From: CAZDDW01 sp964480695
GTDB lineage: Bacteria; Patescibacteriota; Patescibacteriia; UBA9934; CAZDDW01
Direction of reading: 5' to 3'
DNA length: 5,992 nucleotides
Assembly (NCBI GenBank): GCA_964480695.1
Contig: CAYZPO010000062.1
Coordinates: 1 to 5,992 of the forward strand
The notes under the pieces were generated by a model. It saw only the letters and a program-made list of their open reading frames with translations, was not told the DNA's origin and did not search any database. Positions 1 through 5,159 of this stretch are shown piece after piece. A program made the translations under genes and the position numbers. Each line of letters starts with the position of its first letter. Within the stretch, counting starts at the first letter, position 1.

Positions 1-566
1 ACGAATTTACAGCTATCGAAAACGTTAAGGAGGACGTTTTGGAAATTATTTTAAACTTGAAGGGCTTGCGGATGAAGGTGCATACTGATGAGCCAGTCAA
101 GTTGAGTTTAAAGGTGTCTGGCCAGAAAGATATTACTGGTAAAGATATTGATGATAATGCAGACGTAGAGATTGTTAACCCTGAGTTAAAGATTGCTACC
201 TTGACTGATGATAAAGCTGAGTTTGTGATGGAACTGATTGTTGAGCGAGGTCGAGGATTTGTGCCAACTGAGGAGCGTAAGAGTGAGGGTGGTGAGATCG
301 GTTTGATCGCTATCGATGCTCTGTTTTCACCAGTGCGCAACGTAGCTTATAAAGTTGAAGAGACTCGGGTTGGTGAGATTACTAACTATGACAAATTAGT
401 GATGACAATTGAGACTGATGGAACGATTTCTCCGGAAGATGCTGTTCTTGAGTCATCTAAAATTTTACTTGGTTACTTTAAGTTGTTGGTTCCTGAGGAA
501 GCGATTGAAGAATCAAAGGACGAAGAAACTGAGGAATCAGAGGAAGAGTCAAAAGACGAGGAATAA
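1..566 (+). CDS. rpoA: DNA-directed RNA polymerase subunit alpha, 3' part; protein lacks the C-terminal domain
   Basis: Partial gene: the reading frame is open from base 3 and the true start lies upstream. The 187 visible residues match the second half of the alpha N-terminal domain, which dimerises and seeds assembly of the beta and beta' subunits. Recognisable family segments are NVKEDVLEIILNLKGL near the start, DVEIVNPE, VERGRGFVP, IGLIAIDALFSPVRNVAYKVE and the near-invariant DKLVMTIETDGTISPEDA. In most bacteria a linker and an ~80-residue helical C-terminal domain follow, which bind UP elements and activators. Here the protein ends about 30 residues after the TDGTISPEDA motif, in a low-complexity tail with 15 acidic residues among the last 23 and the unit ESKDEE twice. 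rplQ starts 6 nt after the TAA stop, so no C-terminal domain is encoded downstream. Identity is very secure. The missing domain is seen directly, but its functional consequence is inferred. Confidence 0.97.
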   Translation, partial: EFTAIENVKEDVLEIILNLKGLRMKVHTDEPVKLSLKVSGQKDITGKDIDDNADVEIVNPELKIATLTDDKAEFVMELIVERGRGFVPTEERKSEGGEIGLIAIDALFSPVRNVAYKVEETRVGEITNYDKLVMTIETDGTISPEDAVLESSKILLGYFKLLVPEEAIEESKDEETEESEEESKDEE

Positions 567-572
567 AAAATT

Positions 573-923
573 ATGCGTCATCGTAAGACAACGAAAATTT
601 TAGGACGGAAGGTTGGTCCTCGTAAAGCTTTGATGAAAGGCTTGGCGCAGAATTTAGTTTTGTACGAAAAAATTAAAACCACTGAGGCTAAAGCTAAGGC
701 ACTGCGTCCGATGATTGAAAAGATGATCACTACAGCTAAGAAAGGCGATCTGACTGCTCGCCGAACTTTGATGAAAGATCTGACTACTGATGGTGCGGTG
801 AAGAAAATGCTTGAAGTGATTGGTCCTCGATACAAGACTCGAGCCGGTGGTTACACTCGGATTGTTAAGATCGGCCCTCGTCAAGGTGACGGAGCTGAGA
901 TAGTTCAGATTGAATTTGTATAA
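573..923 (+). CDS. rplQ: 50S ribosomal protein L17
   Basis: Large-subunit protein L17, 116 residues, a normal length for a short bacterial L17; it lies near the peptide exit tunnel of the 50S subunit. The N-terminus MRHRKTTKILGRKVGPRKAL is a variant of the family signature (MRHRxxxxxLxRxxxHRxAL), followed by the KIKTTEAKAKALRPMIEKMIT segment and the terminal GGYTRIVKIGPRQGDGAEIVQIEFV. One oddity is GPRKAL where the family usually has a His (HRKAL or HRxAM). The ATG is fixed by the conserved MRHR start. It lies 6 nt after the rpoA stop, with only a weak GAGGA about 10 nt upstream, so translational coupling to rpoA is likely. The position directly after rpoA is the classical bacterial arrangement. 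Confidence 0.97.
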   Translation: MRHRKTTKILGRKVGPRKALMKGLAQNLVLYEKIKTTEAKAKALRPMIEKMITTAKKGDLTARRTLMKDLTTDGAVKKMLEVIGPRYKTRAGGYTRIVKIGPRQGDGAEIVQIEFV

Positions 924-924
924 T

Positions 925-1287
925 ATGGCTAAGCAAGTTATTCGACAAACCCACAAATTAGACGCAACTGATCAGGCTCCTGGTCGGCTGGCTTCTGAAG
1001 TTGCTCAGTTATTGGTTGGTAAGCATAAGCCAGAGTATGTCCCTCATGTTGATATGGGTGATATTGTTCAGATTGAGAACGTGGATAAAATGAAACCAAC
1101 TGGAAAAAAGTTAGAACAGAAAGAGTATATTCGACATACTGGATATCCTGGAGGAATCAAACGAGCGACAATGCAGAAAGTTTGGGACACCAAAGGTCCG
1201 GGTGAAGTGTTGCGTCGAACAGTAAAGAACATGCTTCCTAAGAATAAATTACAGAAAGAGCGCATGAAGCGTTTGATCGTCAAGTAA
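925..1287 (+). CDS. rplM: 50S ribosomal protein L13 (short form)
   Basis: Ribosomal protein L13, 120 residues, an early-assembly 23S rRNA-binding protein of the large subunit. Family landmarks are DATDQAPGRLASEVAQLLVGKHKPEYVPHVDMGD, the HTGYPGGIKRATM segment and VKNMLPKNKLQKERMKRLIV near the end. The E. coli protein is 142 residues; this one stops right after the MLPKxxL...RLxVK segment and lacks the extra C-terminal stretch. I chose ATG at 925, which gives MAKQVIRQ, over an in-frame ATG at 910, because the latter would overlap the rplQ coding end and add a non-family MNLYN. Only one base separates this ATG from the rplQ stop and there is no Shine-Dalgarno sequence, so it is probably translated by reinitiation. 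In many bacteria rplM-rpsI is a separate operon; here it is joined directly to rpoA-rplQ. Confidence 0.96.
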   Translation: MAKQVIRQTHKLDATDQAPGRLASEVAQLLVGKHKPEYVPHVDMGDIVQIENVDKMKPTGKKLEQKEYIRHTGYPGGIKRATMQKVWDTKGPGEVLRRTVKNMLPKNKLQKERMKRLIVK

Positions 1288-1289
1288 TT

Positions 1290-1694
1290 ATGGCTGATGA
1301 AAAGAAAAAATATATTGAAGCGGTTGGACGTCGAAAGACGGCGGTTGCTCGCGTACGAATTTTTGAGGGAGGAAAGGGTGAGTTTCAGGTAAACGAAAAG
1401 ACAGATAAGGAGTTTTTTCCAGTATACGAGCACAATCAGATGATTCATGCTCCGTTTACTGCAGTTGGTGAGGAAGGGAAGTTTGACGTCACTGTCCATG
1501 TAAATGGTGGTGGAATTAATGGTCAAGCTGATGCAGTGCGATTAGGAGTTGCCCGAGCGCTTGAGAAATATAATCCAGAGTTTCGAGCTACTTTGAAAAA
1601 ATTAGGTTACTTGAAACGAGATGATCGTAAGCGTGAGCGCAAGAAACCAGGTTTGAAAGCAGCGCGACGTGCCCCACAGTGGAGCAAGCGATAA
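1290..1694 (+). CDS. rpsI: 30S ribosomal protein S9
   Basis: Ribosomal protein S9, 134 residues, of the small-subunit head; its C-terminal tail reaches into the P site and contacts tRNA. The N-terminus YIEAVGRRKTAVARVRIFEGG is the canonical start of the S9 fold. It is followed by VTVHVNGGGINGQADAVRLGVARALEKYNPEFRATLKKLGYLKRDDRKRERKKPGLKAARRAPQWSKR. The universally conserved terminal SKR is present, so the gene is intact. The ATG lies 2 nt after the rplM stop with no Shine-Dalgarno sequence, as for rplM. This is the last gene of the operon: a strong hairpin terminator follows 18 nt downstream. All arginine codons here are CGN, a useful reference for the composition outliers further along the window. 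Confidence 0.97.
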   Translation: MADEKKKYIEAVGRRKTAVARVRIFEGGKGEFQVNEKTDKEFFPVYEHNQMIHAPFTAVGEEGKFDVTVHVNGGGINGQADAVRLGVARALEKYNPEFRATLKKLGYLKRDDRKRERKKPGLKAARRAPQWSKR

Positions 1695-1712
1695 AATTGT
1701 AGACAAATTTTG

Positions 1713-1745
1713 AAGGCACCCTTGAAGAGGGTGCCTTTCGTATTG
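1713..1745. terminator. Bidirectional intrinsic terminator between rpsI and the converging barrel-protein gene
   Basis: A perfect 10-bp stem, AAGGCACCCT (1713-1722) and AGGGTGCCTT (1728-1737), encloses a 5-nt loop. On the + strand it is followed by a short T-rich tract (tttcgtatt) and ends the rpoA-rpsI operon. On the - strand the same hairpin is followed by caaaattt and sits just past the stop codon of the gene at 1761-2885. One element can therefore serve both convergent units. The T tracts are modest, so efficiency is uncertain. Confidence 0.85.
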
Positions 1746-1760
1746 GCGCCAGGATAGCGC

Positions 1761-2885
1761 TTAGAAGTTGAAGGAGGGTCCGGCGTTGAGGCCGGTCCAC
1801 AGTCCGTTGAGGTAACCCACGTTGGCGTTGACCGTCAGATCGACCCGAGGGCCGAGCTTGAGGTTGAAGCCAGCCAGCAGGATCGGTCCGGCCGACACGG
1901 TCGGGTCCGGGTTGTTCCAGAAGGCCAAGAGCAGGGTTGCGCCCACGTATGGACGGAAGGCCTGTTGACCGAACTGGACCCGGGCTCCAACGAACGCGTC
2001 CGGGAGCAAGCTGCCCCAGCGCGAGCCGTCGTCAGCCTCGGATACACCCAGGTTGGCGTGGCCGCCGAAGGTCAGTTCCAACCCCTTGAACAGGCGAACC
2101 TGCAGACTCAGACCAGCGTTGTAGTACGCTGTGCCCAGGCCGTAGGTCAGGCCCGCGACTCCGAGAGTCAGACTACCCGGACTACGCTTGGTCGGTTCGG
2201 AGCCACCGTTACCTGTCGGTCGCCCCAGTGAAGCGCCGTCCGAACCCAGAACCAGCAGACGTGAGTAGTACTCCTCGCCTACGGTGTACTGGAGCAGATG
2301 CGTTCCAGGCATCAGTTCGAGCAAGCCGCGTCGATCCATAGTCGCGCCATTGATGAAGGCGTTGTCGACCACGCCGTTCAGGTTGAACTCCAGGGTAGTC
2401 AGTTCGACTCGCAGGACTTCTTCCCGAGCTCGTCCGAAGACTAGTTCTGGATCCTGGGGATAGTCGGTGTCCCAGGGTAAGGTCGAGTCGATCGTCAGAG
2501 CTCGTCGGAAGTGCTCCTGAGCTGCGGTCTCATTCTCCTCTTCGGAGTAGAAAGCCGCCAAGCCGCGCAGGAAGTAGATCCGGACGAGCAGTTCACGACT
2601 GATCATGGTCGAAGTGCAAGGCAGGGCTGCCAGGACCTCATCCAGCTTCTGGATGCTGGCCTCGTACTCGAGGATATCCAGATCGTCGGCAGCCTTGTCG
2701 ACCAGGGCCAGGATGTTCTTCTTGGCCATGGTCGGATCCGAGCAGCTGATCAGCTCACCGTCACCAGTCAGAACCAGCGGATCGGTCGGCGGAGAGGCGG
2801 AACCCTGATTGTCCACCGCCCCCGCTGTTCCAGCAGAGATCAAGGCCATCATGGCCACCAGGGTGAAGCAGTGGGAATACCTCAT
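1761..2885 (-). CDS. Secreted protein with TPR-like region and predicted C-terminal outer-membrane-type beta-barrel
   Basis: Predicted 374-residue exported protein, not matched to a named family. Residues 1-23 form a signal peptide (hydrophobic core about 6-19, likely cleavage AGA|V after residue 23). Residues ~55-158 are helical and TPR-like, with motifs such as EASIQKLDEVLAAL and AAQEHFRRALTIDSTLPWD. Residues ~160-215 look like a small beta domain resembling PEGA-type domains (NAFINGATMDRRGLLELMPGTHLLQY). A Gly/Ser/Pro-rich linker covers ~218-237. Residues ~238-374 alternate hydrophobic and polar residues in about eight strands separated by turns (DDGSRW, NNPDP), ending in GPSFNF. A terminal Phe is the usual signal for BAM-dependent barrel insertion. 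An AGGAGG site 5 nt upstream fixes the ATG. GC is about 60% against about 40% in the ribosomal genes. The layout resembles TPR-plus-barrel proteins of Myxococcota-like bacteria. That origin, and the role, are inferences; a periplasmic or cell-wall protein is the alternative. Confidence 0.8.
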   Translation of the reverse strand: MRYSHCFTLVAMMALISAGTAGAVDNQGSASPPTDPLVLTGDGELISCSDPTMAKKNILALVDKAADDLDILEYEASIQKLDEVLAALPCTSTMISRELLVRIYFLRGLAAFYSEEENETAAQEHFRRALTIDSTLPWDTDYPQDPELVFGRAREEVLRVELTTLEFNLNGVVDNAFINGATMDRRGLLELMPGTHLLQYTVGEEYYSRLLVLGSDGASLGRPTGNGGSEPTKRSPGSLTLGVAGLTYGLGTAYYNAGLSLQVRLFKGLELTFGGHANLGVSEADDGSRWGSLLPDAFVGARVQFGQQAFRPYVGATLLLAFWNNPDPTVSAGPILLAGFNLKLGPRVDLTVNANVGYLNGLWTGLNAGPSFNF

Positions 2886-2890
2886 GGCAT

Positions 2891-2896
2891 CCTCCT
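2891..2896 (-). promoter_or_regulatory. Strong Shine-Dalgarno site of the barrel-protein gene
   Basis: Read on the - strand this is AGGAGG, 5 nt before the ATG at 2885. It is a perfect anti-16S match at good spacing and fixes the start codon. The clearly resident genes of this window have no such site, which makes it informative about origin. Confidence 0.85.
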
Positions 2897-2923
2897 CTCA
2901 TGGGTTGATTGCGAATGTTCGTT

Positions 2924-2957
2924 ATCCGCCCTCAAACTTACCTTAATTAAGGCGGAT
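2924..2957. repeat. Operator-like inverted repeat and nested palindrome in the barrel-gene promoter
   Basis: ATCCGCC (2924-2930) and GGCGGAT (2951-2957) form a perfect 7-bp inverted repeat separated by 20 nt. One half lies beside the -35 and the other at the predicted transcription start. Partly inside and abutting it is a perfect 12-bp palindrome, CCTTAATTAAGG (2941-2952). The placement fits a repressor-binding site or a leader structure. No regulator is encoded in the window, so the function is inferred. Confidence 0.45.
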
Positions 2958-2964
2958 TTGTCAA
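2935..2964 (-). promoter_or_regulatory. Predicted sigma70-type promoter of the barrel-protein gene
   Basis: On the - strand a consensus -35 TTGACA (2959-2964) is followed after 18 bp by TAAGTT (2935-2940). That -10 matches only three of six positions, but these include the important first two and the last. Transcription would start near 2928, giving a leader of about 43 nt with the AGGAGG site. The spacer contains a 12-bp palindrome, and a 7-bp inverted repeat flanks the -10, so control by a repressor is possible. The -35 is strong; the -10 assignment is less certain. Confidence 0.6.
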
Positions 2965-2970
2965 CCCTAG

Positions 2971-3009
2971 GGAAATTAAAAGGGAACACACCGCTGAGGG
3001 GCGGTGCGT
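2971..3009 (-). terminator. Intrinsic terminator of the 199-residue protein gene
   Basis: On the - strand ACGCACCGC pairs with GCGGTGTGT (9 bp with one G-U pair; + strand arms 3001-3009 and 2986-2994) around a 6-nt loop. It is followed by a T-rich run, tcccttttaattt (about 2971-2985). It lies 14 nt past the stop codon at 3024 and just upstream of the next gene's -35, so the two - strand genes appear to be separate transcription units. Confidence 0.8.
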
Positions 3010-3023
3010 GCGAGCGAGAGAGG

Positions 3024-3623
3024 TTAGAACTCAAAGGGCTGGATGTGAAGTTGTGGGCCAACCTCTTGGACTAGAGCCCACCATGGACCTTCACGAAGAT
3101 TCTGACACATGACCGAAGCCACAGGCTTTTCTTTTGTTCCACAGAACCCGTAGATGTAGTGGATAGCTGCATGTTGGGCAGCCAAGAGATCATTTTGTCG
3201 ATCAAAGATCCACTTTCCATCTTGGTTGAAGGATCGTACGTGGTGAAGGAAAAAGAGCAGGGAAGTCAGCAAGATGGCTTGGATCGTCTTTTCATCGTTG
3301 ATCCATTTCAGACCCAACTCTTTGATTTTCAGTGGGTTAGGTCGCAGAGGATCGTCCAGATCCGGAATGTACCGCATACGCAGCTCTAATGGGGCTCCCG
3401 GTTCGATCACTTCTCGAACTAAGTTTTCCTTTAGAGTTTTTCCACGTCCATGAGGGAATGTGCGCAACAGGCCGAACATACCAACCCAAGCATCAGGATG
3501 AGCCTCTCGAAGGGTGTAAATCTCGAAAAGCTCCGTTTGTAACCTGGTTAAACCTTGAAGTAATTGGTGTCCGGCGCTTGGAGATGGAGCGCCAGTGGTT
3601 CTGTCATCATCCCGGGACGACAT
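3024..3623 (-). CDS. Hypothetical protein of 199 residues, family not recognised
   Basis: I do not recognise this protein. It has no signal peptide. The first ~18 residues are polar and likely disordered (MSSRDDDRTTGAPSPSAG). A helical stretch follows at ~19-41 (HQLLQGLTRLQTELFEIYTLRE), then a mixed region with YIPDLDDPLRPNPLKIKELGL at ~85-105. One strongly hydrophobic segment, IQAILLTSLLFFLHHV (~114-129), could be a buried helix or a single membrane span. The C-terminal half is rich in aromatic residues and His, with HAAIHYIYGFCG at 151-162 and two cysteines (161, 173). Evidence that it is a real gene: AGGAGG 5 nt before ATG, a good promoter just upstream and a clean intrinsic terminator just downstream. 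GC is about 50%, above the resident genes and below the barrel gene. It is probably cytoplasmic, but no function can be offered. Confidence 0.75.
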   Translation of the reverse strand: MSSRDDDRTTGAPSPSAGHQLLQGLTRLQTELFEIYTLREAHPDAWVGMFGLLRTFPHGRGKTLKENLVREVIEPGAPLELRMRYIPDLDDPLRPNPLKIKELGLKWINDEKTIQAILLTSLLFFLHHVRSFNQDGKWIFDRQNDLLAAQHAAIHYIYGFCGTKEKPVASVMCQNLREGPWWALVQEVGPQLHIQPFEF

Positions 3624-3628
3624 AGGCG

Positions 3629-3634
3629 CCTCCT
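3629..3634 (-). promoter_or_regulatory. Strong Shine-Dalgarno site of the 199-residue protein gene
   Basis: On the - strand the sequence is AAAGGAGG followed by CGCCT and the ATG at 3623. It is AGGAGG at 5-nt spacing, identical in core and spacing to the site of the neighbouring - strand gene. It decides the start codon. Confidence 0.85.
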
Positions 3635-3649
3635 TTCCTTGGTCCTCGT

Positions 3650-3678
3650 AGTTTACCTTAGCCCGAATTTATTGTAAA
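3650..3678 (-). promoter_or_regulatory. Predicted promoter of the 199-residue protein gene
   Basis: On the - strand TTTACA (3673-3678, five of six -35 matches) is followed after exactly 17 bp by TAAACT (3650-3655, four of six -10 matches). The predicted start near 3643 gives a leader of about 20 nt that contains the AGGAGG site. The same DNA carries the opposing flippase promoter, with -35 and -10 boxes superimposed. Confidence 0.65.
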
Positions 3679-3680
3679 AT
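3652..3680 (+). promoter_or_regulatory. Predicted promoter of the flippase locus
   Basis: TTTACC (3652-3657, four of six -35 matches) and TAAAAT (3675-3680, five of six -10 matches) are separated by 17 bp. The predicted start is near 3687, only about 12 nt before the ATG at 3699, so the mRNA would have a very short leader without a Shine-Dalgarno sequence. The boxes overlap those of the divergent promoter, so the two probably compete. Confidence 0.6.
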
Positions 3681-3689
3681 AAGCTTATT
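3678..3689. repeat. 12-bp perfect palindrome AATAAGCTTATT at the flippase transcription start
   Basis: The palindrome runs from the -10 box to the predicted start point of the flippase promoter and touches the -35 of the divergent promoter. An operator here could control both. A chance palindrome in AT-rich DNA is the main alternative. Confidence 0.3.
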
Positions 3690-3698
3690 CGATTGTAT

Positions 3699-5132
3699 AT
3701 GAATCATCCCAGCATTGCTAAAAATACACTATATTTGACTGTAGCGTCAGTGGGGCAAAAAGTGCTAGCTTTCGTGTATTTTATGTTCATTGCCCGGGTG
3801 ATGAAGGTTGAGGGTACTGGAGCTTATTTTTTAGCCTTGTCATTAACAACCATTTTCTCGATCGTGGTGGATTTTGGACTGCAGCCGGTGTTGGTACGAG
3901 AAATTGCTAAAGGACGCGAGACCGGGCGATTAATTCGAACAATTTTAGGGGTCAAGATTCCATTAGCGATCTTGGCTTTTTTTGCTGTTATATTGCTGGC
4001 TCGAATTCTTGGTTACGATCCGATGGTGCAACAGTTAGTTATGTTGGCTGCTGTGGTCATGGTGCTCGACAGTGTGGCTTTGACATTCTACGGAATTCTA
4101 AGAGGCGAACAACTGCTCAAGTATGAGTCGTTAGGAATCTTTGTTGGACAAGCTTTGATTTTATTGGTCGGAGGATCTGTTCTGTTTTTGAATCCGTCGT
4201 TGCCGATGTTGATTGTGGCCTTGATGGTCGGGAGTATATTCAACGCTTTGTTTTCGCTAACGATTGTCTTGAAACGATTCGGTGCGCGCGCTCTTGTTCC
4301 AAGTTGGGATGGAGCCTTTGCTCGTAAAGTTTTACGAATCGCTCTGCCGTTCGCTCTGGCCGGAGCTTTTGTCAAAGTGTATTCATACATCGACACAGTG
4401 TTGTTATCACAGTTTCATGGTGAGGCTGCAGTTGGGTTATATGCCATTGCTTACAAACTGACTTACGCTTTCCAGTTCTTACCAATGGCTTTTGTTGCTG
4501 CGCTATATCCAGGCATGAGTTCAATGTTAGTTCATGATCGCGACCGAGTAGCTCGTTTGTTCGAAGATGCGATGTGGTACATGATGTTATTGGTTACTCC
4601 GATCGTCCTAGGGATCTGGAGTATCGCTGATCAGATTGTGCCGGCTTTTGCCGGGTCCGAGTTCATTGGTTCGATTCTGCCGCTACAGATTCTGATCTTT
4701 GTTTTATTCTTTATCTTTTTAGATTTCCCGATCGGCAGTTTGCTCAACGCCGCAGATCGTCAGGTGACAAAGACTGCGATCATGGGAGTGACCATGGTCG
4801 TGAATGTTATTCTGAACTTCTTGCTGATCCCATCACTCGGAGTGGTTGGAGCCACGATTGCTGCTTTAGGTAGTTTCTTTGTTTTGTTTGCTGGAGGACT
4901 GTATTTCGTACCGCAGATCATCAGCTGGAGTCCATCTCGTCTTGTCCGCCGTCTTTTCCCGATTTTAGTTAGCGGTCTGATCATGGCTGTAGTGGCAGTT
5001 TCTTTGAAACCATATCTACATTTTGTTCTAGTGATCGCTGTTGCTGCTATAGTTTATTTCGCTTTACTATTTGTTGTTCGAGCAGTTAGTATCGAACAAC
5101 TGAAACAGGGTTTGAGATTATTTAAAGTGTAG
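3699..5132 (+). CDS. Oligosaccharide flippase (Wzx/MATE-like, MOP superfamily)
   Basis: A 477-residue integral membrane protein of the polysaccharide biosynthesis/flippase family, which moves lipid-linked oligosaccharides across the cytoplasmic membrane. About 14 hydrophobic spans can be counted, typical of the family. The N-terminal part is diagnostic: NTLYLTVASVGQKVLAFVYF, IARVMKVEGTGAYFLALSL and FGLQPVLVREIAKGRETG match the usual pattern (start of TM1, then G-x-G-x-Y, then G-x-x-x-x-x-x-R-E-I-A). Later landmarks are YSYIDTVLLSQFHGEAAVGLYAIAYKL and GATIAALGSFF. I prefer ATG 3699, giving MNHPS, over an in-frame TTG at 3693; neither has a Shine-Dalgarno sequence. Codon choice (CGN arginine, with two AGA) and GC (about 45%) agree with the ribosomal genes, so it appears resident. 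The glycosyltransferase downstream supports a role in surface glycan export. The exact substrate (O-antigen-like, teichoic or S-layer glycan) cannot be told. Confidence 0.92.
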   Translation: MNHPSIAKNTLYLTVASVGQKVLAFVYFMFIARVMKVEGTGAYFLALSLTTIFSIVVDFGLQPVLVREIAKGRETGRLIRTILGVKIPLAILAFFAVILLARILGYDPMVQQLVMLAAVVMVLDSVALTFYGILRGEQLLKYESLGIFVGQALILLVGGSVLFLNPSLPMLIVALMVGSIFNALFSLTIVLKRFGARALVPSWDGAFARKVLRIALPFALAGAFVKVYSYIDTVLLSQFHGEAAVGLYAIAYKLTYAFQFLPMAFVAALYPGMSSMLVHDRDRVARLFEDAMWYMMLLVTPIVLGIWSIADQIVPAFAGSEFIGSILPLQILIFVLFFIFLDFPIGSLLNAADRQVTKTAIMGVTMVVNVILNFLLIPSLGVVGATIAALGSFFVLFAGGLYFVPQIISWSPSRLVRRLFPILVSGLIMAVVAVSLKPYLHFVLVIAVAAIVYFALLFVVRAVSIEQLKQGLRLFKV

Positions 5133-5133
5133 C

Positions 5134-5156
5134 GGAACCCTTTAGGGTTCCATTTT
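5134..5156 (+). terminator. Hairpin after the flippase gene, possible intrinsic terminator
   Basis: GGAACCC (5134-5140) and GGGTTCC (5145-5151) form a 7-bp stem with a TTTA loop, followed by ATTTTG. It begins 1 nt after the flippase stop and its T tract ends only about 4 nt before the next ATG. It could terminate, attenuate or regulate translation of the next gene. The stem is short and the T run is only four bases, so readthrough is plausible. Confidence 0.6.
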
Positions 5157-5159
5157 GCT

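Noticed and set aside
564..572. Frameshift that might hide the RpoA C-terminal domain
   Set aside because: Only 6 nt separate the rpoA stop from the conserved L17 start, so there is no room for the domain in any frame.
910..924. Upstream in-frame ATG for rplM
   Set aside because: It would overlap the end of rplQ and add MNLYN, which is not part of the L13 family start; the ATG at 925 fits better.
1068..1526. 152-codon open frame on the - strand opposite rplM and rpsI
   Set aside because: It lies wholly antisense to two certain ribosomal protein genes, and its translation is a low-quality Ser/Leu/Phe-rich string.
1694..1712. AT-rich near-palindrome AAAATTGT...ACAAATTTT just after rpsI
   Set aside because: It is imperfect and AT-only in its stems, and is better seen as the U-rich flank of the bidirectional terminator.
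2511..3074. 187-codon open frame on the + strand opposite the barrel-protein gene
   Set aside because: It is antisense to a gene with signal peptide, ribosome-binding site and coherent domains. It runs through that gene's promoter and the neighbour's terminator, and its translation has no recognisable features. High GC explains the open frame.
1740..3700. Possible mobile element or integron-like cassette enclosing the inverted pair
   Set aside because: No terminal inverted repeats, target-site duplication, att-like repeat, transposase or integrase was found at the borders, so only a compositional island is claimed.
4088..4396. 102-codon open frame on the - strand inside the flippase gene
   Set aside because: It is antisense to a membrane protein gene; the Lys/Thr/Asn-rich translation is the expected complement of hydrophobic codons.
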